A stretch of DNA of 64,000 nucleotides from the NCBI RefSeq assembly GCF_022448905.1, contig NZ_JAKVCW010000006.1:228457-292456 (forward strand), in the 5' to 3' direction. Within the stretch, counting starts at the first letter, position 1, and every line of letters starts with the position of its first letter. Source of the stretch: Shimia sp. Its GTDB lineage: Bacteria > Pseudomonadota > Alphaproteobacteria > Rhodobacterales > Rhodobacteraceae. Of the stretch, positions 57,873-64,000 are shown piece by piece. Made by a program: the position numbers and the translations under genes. The notes under the pieces are model-generated. The model saw only the letters and a list, made by a program, of their open reading frames with translations. It ran no database searches and was not told where the DNA came from.

Positions 57873-58035
57873 GGCGTGAGCGACTTAAAAATAAGGGGTT
57901 CAACCCTAGGTCGGCACAATCAAAAATCTTTCAAAAATTGAAACTGTTTTGCCCAAAACCGCCACGAATTTCTTGCCGGTGAATTAACGCACGCCCTTTA
58001 GATCGAGCCTCCAAACTGTTTCTGGAGCCTTGGTC

Positions 58036-60561
58036 ATGGCCACAACCTTTGATGTATTCTACCTCGGAACCTTCGCGGAGCTTGATCCGGTTGAAGGCAA
58101 CAATACGTCCGAAAATGCGTACGACCTGGTGGGGCAAACACTGGGCAGCGCGGCTGATCCACTGTCCGGCAATGTGGTCAGCATGAGCCAGTACGGGTCC
58201 AACAGCGGGTACTACTACATCAACAACAATGCTGGAAATCACCAGTTCCAGATTGAAGGTGGCGCGGCGGTGACGTTTGACGGGTTGGTCGATTACAATG
58301 CGACGATCACCTACACCGATGGCACCACGGCCAATATCACGGCGGTGGTGTTTCAAGCCACGGATGGGCAGACATTCCTGGCGCCGGAATACACCAACAA
58401 CTCAGACCAAAGTGCGCTTGAGGCAAAAGCGATCCAGTCGCTGACTTTGAACGGTGTTTACAAAGCGGGGGACAACCTGACCGCCAGCCGGGCGGACGGG
58501 GATTACGTTGTGACGGACGGGGAGGTCGACGGCTCCGAGGCCGGCGAAGACATGCGCACGGGCTATACGGATGCGGAAGGCGATCAGGTCACGGATGATG
58601 GCAATGTGATCGATGCTGCGGGTGGGAATGATACGATCTATGCCGGTGAAGGCAGCGATACACTTGAGGCTGGCGAGGGAGATGACTTTCTTGTCGCCGG
58701 CGGCGGTGATGATGTTGTCGACATGGGCGCGGGGGCGGACGTGGCCTCGGGTGGCATGGGCGATGACAGCCTGTCTGGCGCTGCGGGCAATGACACGTTG
58801 CAGGGCGAAAGCGGATCGGACACGGTGCTTGGCGGCGCTGGTAATGACTGGATCAGTGCCTCCGATGGCTTTGACGTGGTGTCCGGCGGGGCTGGCGATG
58901 ACATTATCTATGCCGGGTCGGATGCGGATACTGTGTCCGGCGGTGATGGGCGGGACACCATCTATGCAGAATCCGGGGACGACTTGGTAGAAGGTGGCGG
59001 CGGCGGCGACTTCATTTCTGCCGGTATCGGCAATGACACGATTTACGGGGATGCCGACAGCAACACCGAGTGGCAGATCCATGCGAGCTGGAACGCCTAT
59101 TACCTCGGCACAGCGGGCGACTTGGATGGGGATGAAAGCGCTGGCTACACCAACAATGCGGCGAGCATTCTTGGCAGCTATGGCGCGGCTGCCGATCCTT
59201 TGTCGGGGCACATTGTGCGTGTGGATATCAACGACCTTGATGGCGACGGTGGGGTTGATGAAAACGACGAGATGGCTGTTGGCGCCACTTCCGAAATGTC
59301 GATTGATGGCGTGCAGCAGGTGATGGATTCCAACGCCAGCTACAATGCGACCGTGACGTTTGAGGATGGTTCAACCGGCTCGTTTACAGCGGTTGTGTTT
59401 CAGACTGTTGATGGCAAATTCTTCCTCGCACCGGAATACACCAACAATGCCGACATGGAGCTTTTGTCCAGCAAGCCGATCCAGGCGATCTCGTTGGACA
59501 GTGTCTATTCGGACAACAACTATCTGGTGGCGGATCGCTGGGACGACATTGATCCGGAAGCGGGCGGAGATGACACCATTTATGCCGACAATGGCGATGA
59601 CGTGGTCTTTGGCGAAGCGGGCAATGACACGATCTTCGGCGGCGGGGGCAGCGACACGCTGGATGGCGGCGCAGGTGACGACAAGCTGCTGGGGGGCAGT
59701 GGCGACGATGTGTTTGTGGTCAGCGGTGGCAATGACACCATTGGCGATTTCAACACCGGCAACACCGGCGCGCTCAACGATGGCGACAGTAGCAACAACG
59801 ATTTTGTTGACCTGAGCGGGCACTATGACTCCATGCATGAGCTGCATGCGGATATGGCGGATGATGGTGTGCTCAACCAGTCCAACACGCTGGATGCCAA
59901 GGGCAATGCGGTGGACTATTCCGATAACACGCAGTTTGGCGATGGCAGTCTGAGTTTCATCGGTGATGTGCAGCTGACGGCGGACAACACCGGCGTGGTG
60001 TGCTTCACCACCGGCACGATGATCCTGACGCCGCAGGGTGAGCGCCCGATCGAGAGCCTGAAGCCGGGCGATATGGTCACCACGATGGACAACGGGCCGC
60101 AACCGATTGTGTGGATTGGCAGCACATCCCTGTCGGGCCATCAGTTGCGCGCACAGCCGAAGTTGCGGCCAATTCATATCAACGCCGGTGTGCTAGGGGC
60201 GGACCGTCCGCTGTTGGTGTCACCGCAGCATGGCGTGCTTTTGCCGGGCAGCGATATTCTTGTGCGGGCGACCCATTTGCATCGCTTTGTCAGTGGCACA
60301 CGGGTGGCGCTGGGCAAGCAGGAGTTGACTTACTTCCACTTGATGTTTGAGCGCCATCAGATTGTGTTTTCCAACGGCAGCCCCAGCGAAAGCCTGTATC
60401 CGGGGCCGATGGCGTTGCAGGCGATGAACGCGGAGGCGCGGGCTGAAATCGACACGCTGTTTCCCGGGGTGTTGGGTATGTCAGTTCGGAACAAGGTGGC
60501 GCAGCTTTATGGCGACACGGCCCGCGAGGTGCTGCGCAAGCCCGGCCAGGACGTGGCGTGA
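58036..60561 (+). CDS. RTX calcium-binding protein with C-terminal Hint domain
   Basis: The 841-residue protein has a ~130-residue module (WYLGT-like start, then YNATITYTDGTTANITAVVF and FLAPEYTNN), an RTX block of GGxGxD repeats (~195-340), a second copy of that module (~346-500), more RTX repeats (~505-575) and a Hint domain starting at Cys656 (CFTTGTMILTPQGERPIESL) with His732 in SPQHGVLL. It lacks an N-terminal signal peptide, as type I secretion substrates do. Hint domains can self-splice or cleave, but activity is not shown here. The ATG at 58036 has GGAG 8 bases upstream. Confidence 0.9.
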   Translation: MATTFDVFYLGTFAELDPVEGNNTSENAYDLVGQTLGSAADPLSGNVVSMSQYGSNSGYYYINNNAGNHQFQIEGGAAVTFDGLVDYNATITYTDGTTANITAVVFQATDGQTFLAPEYTNNSDQSALEAKAIQSLTLNGVYKAGDNLTASRADGDYVVTDGEVDGSEAGEDMRTGYTDAEGDQVTDDGNVIDAAGGNDTIYAGEGSDTLEAGEGDDFLVAGGGDDVVDMGAGADVASGGMGDDSLSGAAGNDTLQGESGSDTVLGGAGNDWISASDGFDVVSGGAGDDIIYAGSDADTVSGGDGRDTIYAESGDDLVEGGGGGDFISAGIGNDTIYGDADSNTEWQIHASWNAYYLGTAGDLDGDESAGYTNNAASILGSYGAAADPLSGHIVRVDINDLDGDGGVDENDEMAVGATSEMSIDGVQQVMDSNASYNATVTFEDGSTGSFTAVVFQTVDGKFFLAPEYTNNADMELLSSKPIQAISLDSVYSDNNYLVADRWDDIDPEAGGDDTIYADNGDDVVFGEAGNDTIFGGGGSDTLDGGAGDDKLLGGSGDDVFVVSGGNDTIGDFNTGNTGALNDGDSSNNDFVDLSGHYDSMHELHADMADDGVLNQSNTLDAKGNAVDYSDNTQFGDGSLSFIGDVQLTADNTGVVCFTTGTMILTPQGERPIESLKPGDMVTTMDNGPQPIVWIGSTSLSGHQLRAQPKLRPIHINAGVLGADRPLLVSPQHGVLLPGSDILVRATHLHRFVSGTRVALGKQELTYFHLMFERHQIVFSNGSPSESLYPGPMALQAMNAEARAEIDTLFPGVLGMSVRNKVAQLYGDTAREVLRKPGQDVA

Positions 60562-60577
60562 GCTAACGCAAATGCAA

Positions 60578-60612
60578 AACGGGCGGTCTTAGGAAAAGGC
60601 CGCCCGCTTTGT
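60578..60612. terminator. Bidirectional terminator between the two RTX genes
   Basis: CGGGCGGTC (60580-60588) pairs with GGCCGCCCG (60598-60606) around a 9-base loop, flanked by A and T runs on both sides. Confidence 0.7.
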
Positions 60613-60630
60613 GTGATTGCCGAGAAGGCT

Positions 60631-62820
60631 TTAGAGTAGAAAGCCGTCGTTGGCGAACTCACCAAAAGTGGTGTTCTCAATTACTAGCGTGTCGCCGTTA
60701 TCAGCGGTCAGCACAAGATCGTTGCCAGAGTGTCGCCAAAGCGCAATGTACCCGTCTCCGTTGGTGTCCCGGAACCCAACAAACCAGACCGTGTCAATAT
60801 CATCCTCAAAGTCTCTGATGGTGTCATTGCCATCGCCGTAGCTAAAAATGAAACTATCTGAACCAGCGCCGCCATCGAGGCGGTCATTTCCAGTGCCGCC
60901 AGTTAGTACATCGTTGCCATTTCCGCCCAATAGGCTGTCGTTGCCCGAGCCACCATCGAGCGTGTCGTTGCTGCTGCCGCCGTCAAGGCGGTCGTGGCCA
61001 GAGCCGCCATTGAGTTTATCGTTTCCGCCGCGGCCGTAGAGCCGGTCGTTGCCACCAAAACTATTCAGCGTGTTGGCCCCGTCGGTGCCATACATTCTGT
61101 CAGCCCCGGTGCGAGACCCAGAGGCGCCTTCAAAGTTACGGATTGTGTCGTTTTCGCCTAAGGAACCAGAGACGGTGTTGGCTCTCAGATCGATGACAAT
61201 GCCGTTTTTGCCGTCTATGTAGCTGATGTAATCCCATCCCGAGCCGCCATCGAAGCTCTCCTTGCCGCCTGCGGCTTTCACAAAATCGTTGCCAGAGCCA
61301 AGATCGACAGTGTCGTCGCCTTTGCCCGCGTAGACTTTGTCATTGCCGCTGCCGGAATAGATCTTGTCATTGCCGCCGTAGGTTTTGATCTTATTGGCAC
61401 CTGAGGTGCCGTAGATTGTATCATGCCCAGTTTTGGAACCGGAGACGTTTTCAAAGCCACTGATTACGTCGTTGTTGGCCCAGGAGCCAGACACGTCATT
61501 GGTGGACAGATTTACCGTCACACCGCCGGTGCTGTCGTAGTAGCTGAGATAGTCGTTGCCGTTGCCGCCGTAGAACTCTTCTTTGCCGCCCCCCGCTTTT
61601 ACGTAATCGTTGCCATCGCCGAGATAGACTTTGTCCGAGCCTTTGCCGGCGTAGACTTTGTCATTGCCGCCATAGGTCTTGATGGTGTTGGCGCCAGAGG
61701 TGCCGTGAATGCGGTCATGCCCGGTGCGGGAGCCGGACACGCTTTCAAAGCCACTGATGGTGTCGTTGCTGGCCCAAGAACCAGACGCCTCGTTGGTGGC
61801 GAGGTTGATCGTCACCCCGTTTTTACTGTCATAGTAGCTGATGTAATCCTTGCCAGCACCGCCGTGGAATTCTTCACGACCGCCACCACCCACGCGGACG
61901 TAGTCATTGCCGTCTCCCAGGTACACGACGTCGTTGCCCTTGCGGGCGTATACCCTGTCGTTGCCATCCGCGGCATGGATCGTGTCGTCGCGGCTGGTGC
62001 CAGTTATGATTTCATCGGTATCGTCGCCGAAGATTTCGCCTGCAGCGGTAACCTTTGCGGTGTAAGAACCTAGATGGGTCAGATTCAATTCGTCTTCACC
62101 ATATCCCCACCGATGTTCCACAGACACGTAGTAGGTTGCGGTCTCGGAGATGGTGAGTTCAATCCTGCTCAATGAGGAGGCGCTGGTGCGGGCAATGACA
62201 TTGCCGTCGGCGTCCAGAATCGACAGGGGGATGTAGTCCAGGCCGTCGCGGTCTCCACCAGGTGTCACATCGATAGAGTAAGTCTCGCCGGCGGTCAGGG
62301 TCACGGCAAACATATCGACATCATAGCGATAGTCGATGCTGCCGGAGAACTCGGTGCCCACCTCAGCGGCGGTTGCCTCGGCAATTGTCCCACCAAAGTC
62401 GTCAAAGATCTCATTCACAGTGAAGGTGTAGTCTACCGGCTCGTTGATTGACCAAGAAAAGTGATCCGCGCGGATGTAATATGTGTCGGTCACATCTGCC
62501 AGCAGCGGCACATTTGCCCCTTCTGTCTCATACCACTCTTCTTGGGTATAGGTGTCGGTGTCCGCATTATAGCTGTAACGGTACAGGTCGATCTGGAATG
62601 TATAGTAGTTCAGGATCGTGTGGCCGGAATCATCCGTATAGTCAAAGTTGAACTCATAGATCTTGCCGGCCTCCAAGGTGACCGCAAACATATCGTAATC
62701 ACGCTCTTCAAACGTGCTGGTGACGGTTTCGCCCACAGTGATTGAGCGTGCAGTTGCAGGGGTGTTGCCAATGTCAGCGGGCGCGGTCAGGGGGCTGAAC
62801 GTGATGTTTTCAAGAGTCAT
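60631..62820 (-). CDS. Large RTX calcium-binding protein
   Basis: The 729-residue protein begins with two domains that resemble pre-peptidase C-terminal beta-sandwiches (YDMFAVTLEAGKIYEF, VDMFAVTLTAGETYSID). Three repeats of about 100 residues follow (each with DYISYYDS-like, SGSWASNDTISGFE and GGNDKVYAGKGSDKV segments), then RTX nonapeptides and a C-terminal segment ending GEFANDGFLL. No signal peptide is present, consistent with type I secretion. No catalytic domain is recognised, so it may be an adhesin or surface protein. Confidence 0.88.
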   Translation of the reverse strand: MTLENITFSPLTAPADIGNTPATARSITVGETVTSTFEERDYDMFAVTLEAGKIYEFNFDYTDDSGHTILNYYTFQIDLYRYSYNADTDTYTQEEWYETEGANVPLLADVTDTYYIRADHFSWSINEPVDYTFTVNEIFDDFGGTIAEATAAEVGTEFSGSIDYRYDVDMFAVTLTAGETYSIDVTPGGDRDGLDYIPLSILDADGNVIARTSASSLSRIELTISETATYYVSVEHRWGYGEDELNLTHLGSYTAKVTAAGEIFGDDTDEIITGTSRDDTIHAADGNDRVYARKGNDVVYLGDGNDYVRVGGGGREEFHGGAGKDYISYYDSKNGVTINLATNEASGSWASNDTISGFESVSGSRTGHDRIHGTSGANTIKTYGGNDKVYAGKGSDKVYLGDGNDYVKAGGGKEEFYGGNGNDYLSYYDSTGGVTVNLSTNDVSGSWANNDVISGFENVSGSKTGHDTIYGTSGANKIKTYGGNDKIYSGSGNDKVYAGKGDDTVDLGSGNDFVKAAGGKESFDGGSGWDYISYIDGKNGIVIDLRANTVSGSLGENDTIRNFEGASGSRTGADRMYGTDGANTLNSFGGNDRLYGRGGNDKLNGGSGHDRLDGGSSNDTLDGGSGNDSLLGGNGNDVLTGGTGNDRLDGGAGSDSFIFSYGDGNDTIRDFEDDIDTVWFVGFRDTNGDGYIALWRHSGNDLVLTADNGDTLVIENTTFGEFANDGFLL

Positions 62821-63080
62821 GGGGAGCCTGGATCAGTTATGTTCTTTGAAAGTGTTTTTTAGCACCGTTTTCGCGGGCAACTTTGTGTTGGAGAGTTTTT
62901 GTCATTTCAATCATCTCAAAGATGATCTTTGCGACGGCCGATTGCAAGGTTAATAAATGGTTAACGACGCGGCAAAGGAGAAAGATTCCCGCACCAAGCG
63001 CCCATATCATGCTCTAGGTTATTGGCCGCCGGTACAAAAACAATCGTTCTGTGGGAGCAAGGCCAACCAAGTATCAACAA
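62821..63080. other. Upstream region of the large RTX gene
   Basis: These 260 bases hold no gene. They include the TTAACCATTTATTAACC stretch (about 62947-62963, minus strand), probably part of the RTX gene promoter. Confidence 0.4.
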
Positions 63081-63381
63081 TCAACTTGAACCAGTCGGTT
63101 GAGGTTGTTCACTAACGCGATGGTTGTTGATGCCAGTATCGTTCAGCTTTTCGGGATTTTTCTCGAGCAAGGATTGAAAGTAGCGCTTAACCAGATTGCG
63201 AAAGTCGTCGTGACGAAGTCTTGCCAAGTCTTCTCTTCCCTGAATGTGCAGACCGCAGCATGTTAGATATCGGGCGTGGGTTTCAGCTCGATTGTGGCAG
63301 TGAGTCTTTGGAGAGATACGAACCGTAGTATTTTCTTCTTAAAAGGTCTGGGAATGGGCCACCTGAAGTAACAGACGCCAT
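63081..63381 (-). pseudogene. Remnant of a tyrosine-recombinase (phage-type integrase) N-terminus
   Basis: From ATG at 63381 one frame reads MASVTSGGPFPDLLRRKYYG, then a frame change (about 63325) continues as VRISPKTHCHNRAETHARYL, GLHIQGREDLARLRHDDFRN and LVKRYFQSLLEKNPEKLNDT to a TGA at 63081. The RAExHARYL and LARLRHDDFRNLVKRYF pattern resembles the N-terminal helical region of Rhodobacterales site-specific integrases, but the catalytic domain is missing and about 20 residues at the frame change seem deleted. It is thus a decayed copy and probably inactive. Confidence 0.45.
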
Positions 63382-63613
63382 GGCGAGACCGAGACAGTTA
63401 GGAGTGCAAGTTCATTGGACAAGGTACCACTTTGTGTCACTCCCAAAGGTCTAATGTGTAAGACGCCGATATGGAAACAAATGGAGGCGTGTACCGGATT
63501 GTAAGTTGGTTCAGTTTTTGCGCTGAAAATAAGGGATTTTGTCGGGTTCTATAGTCCTTGATATAGTCCGTTCTGCAGGCCAAAAAAACAGCCCAAGACC
63601 CCACCAATTGCTT
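63382..63613. other. Non-coding stretch beside the integrase remnant
   Basis: I see no gene. A plus-strand frame at 63539-63745 covers the small gene below in antisense and looks like a shadow. Confidence 0.4.
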
Positions 63614-63775
63614 CTAGGATGGCACGCCATCTTCTGGCAGGTGATCGAACCAATACTCTACGGCTTCATCCAGAAGCGCCCCCAATGGCATGTGAGATAT
63701 CGACTTCACCTCTTGAAGCTTGTCGTATGTGGACTTCTTGACTGATCTGATAGTGATTTGCTTGCGCTCATTCAT
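63614..63775 (-). CDS. Small ribbon-helix-helix-like protein
   Basis: The 53-residue product reads KQITIRSVKKSTYDKLQEVK and then SHMPLGALLDEAVEYWFDHL, the beta-strand plus two helices layout of ribbon-helix-helix (CopG/ParD/Arc-like) DNA-binding proteins. AGAGG lies 8 bases before the ATG at 63775. It may be an antitoxin, partition or plasmid-copy repressor component, but no toxin or ParA partner is visible within the window. It neighbours the integrase remnant, fitting a decayed mobile region. Confidence 0.55.
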   Translation of the reverse strand: MNERKQITIRSVKKSTYDKLQEVKSISHMPLGALLDEAVEYWFDHLPEDGVPS

Positions 63776-64000
63776 GTGCATTACCTCTAAGGTTATTTAG
63801 CACTTCCTGCATTTGGTCAGATCATTTGTGAAGAAGAAAACTGCCAAGAAACTTTTTTGAATTTCCACCTGATCGTGGCGGCCTCATCGCACTACCTACT
63901 CCACTGAGAAACGCAATGCACACGCATGGCATGGTTGGAGGTGGTGCCGTTGGCACAGAAAATGCTCACTACAAATTGCATTGAGTTTGGCGATGGCGCC
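63776..64000. other. Right window edge without a recognised gene
   Basis: Short frames run on both strands to the window edge but none shows a family motif. A gene might begin beyond the edge. Confidence 0.3.

Overview
The window looks like a chromosomal segment of a marine alphaproteobacterium of the Roseobacter group (Rhodobacterales). This is inferred from gene content, not from a database search. The supporting evidence is GC-rich coding sequence with CTG/CGT-rich ribosomal genes, several DUF1127 proteins, an AapJQMP amino-acid transporter, an ATP12 chaperone gene beside a HAD gene, a ugp locus, and several RTX/Hint calcium-binding proteins.

Layout: (1) 1-5.3 kb holds accessory genes: two tandem copies of a small secreted Arg/Asp-rich protein (the first cut by the window edge), an AraC-type regulator, a LysE exporter, a membrane-anchored acidic RTX-like protein, a periplasmic cupin and a secreted hypothetical protein. 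(2) 5.6-20.7 kb is the distal S10/spc/alpha ribosomal cluster in canonical order: rpmC-rpsQ-rplN-rplX-rplE-rpsN-rpsH-rplF-rplR-rpsE-rpmD // rplO-secY-adk // rpsM-rpsK-rpoA-rplQ. It is broken in three places: nothing ribosomal lies upstream of rpmC; about 4.8 kb sits between rpmD and rplO (a PH-SHOCT gene split by one stop codon, three DUF1127 genes with their own terminators, a class III nucleotide cyclase and an unknown anchored protein); and a small membrane-protein gene lies between adk and rpsM. GC hairpins fill most of the long intercistronic gaps. (3) 20.8-29.5 kb holds housekeeping genes: two oxidoreductase/hydrolase genes, a Do-type protease, rarA, crcB, an RluC-like pseudouridine synthase, a VOC protein, a HAD phosphatase and an ATP12 chaperone. 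(4) 29.7-34.3 kb is aapJQMP. (5) 34.3-39.4 kb is a minus-strand block: DUF411, SixA-like phosphatase, Fe-S protein, sterol desaturase, argB, two small monooxygenase-fold proteins, rnpA and rpmH. (6) 39.7-46.4 kb holds a TVP38 protein with a MerA/LPD-like reductase, a sensor kinase, tRNA-Arg(ACG), a LysR/dehalogenase-like hydrolase pair and a PPOX protein. (7) 46.4-55.2 kb is a phosphorus-acquisition locus: LysR, ugpBAEC, glycerophosphodiesterase, Na/Pi cotransporter and a P-loop kinase. (8) 55.6-64 kb holds a hybrid sensor kinase, a Hint-domain RTX protein and a convergent large RTX protein, then a decayed right end with an integrase remnant and a tiny ribbon-helix-helix gene.

The strongest candidates for a second look are the PH-SHOCT gene interrupted by a single TAG, the island of DUF1127 and signalling genes inside the ribosomal cluster, the Hint/RTX protein with a duplicated module beside another RTX protein, the integrase/RHH remnant at the right edge, and the apparent absence of yidC/engB between rnpA and argB. 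No CRISPR array, intact transposon or clearly new defence system is visible.
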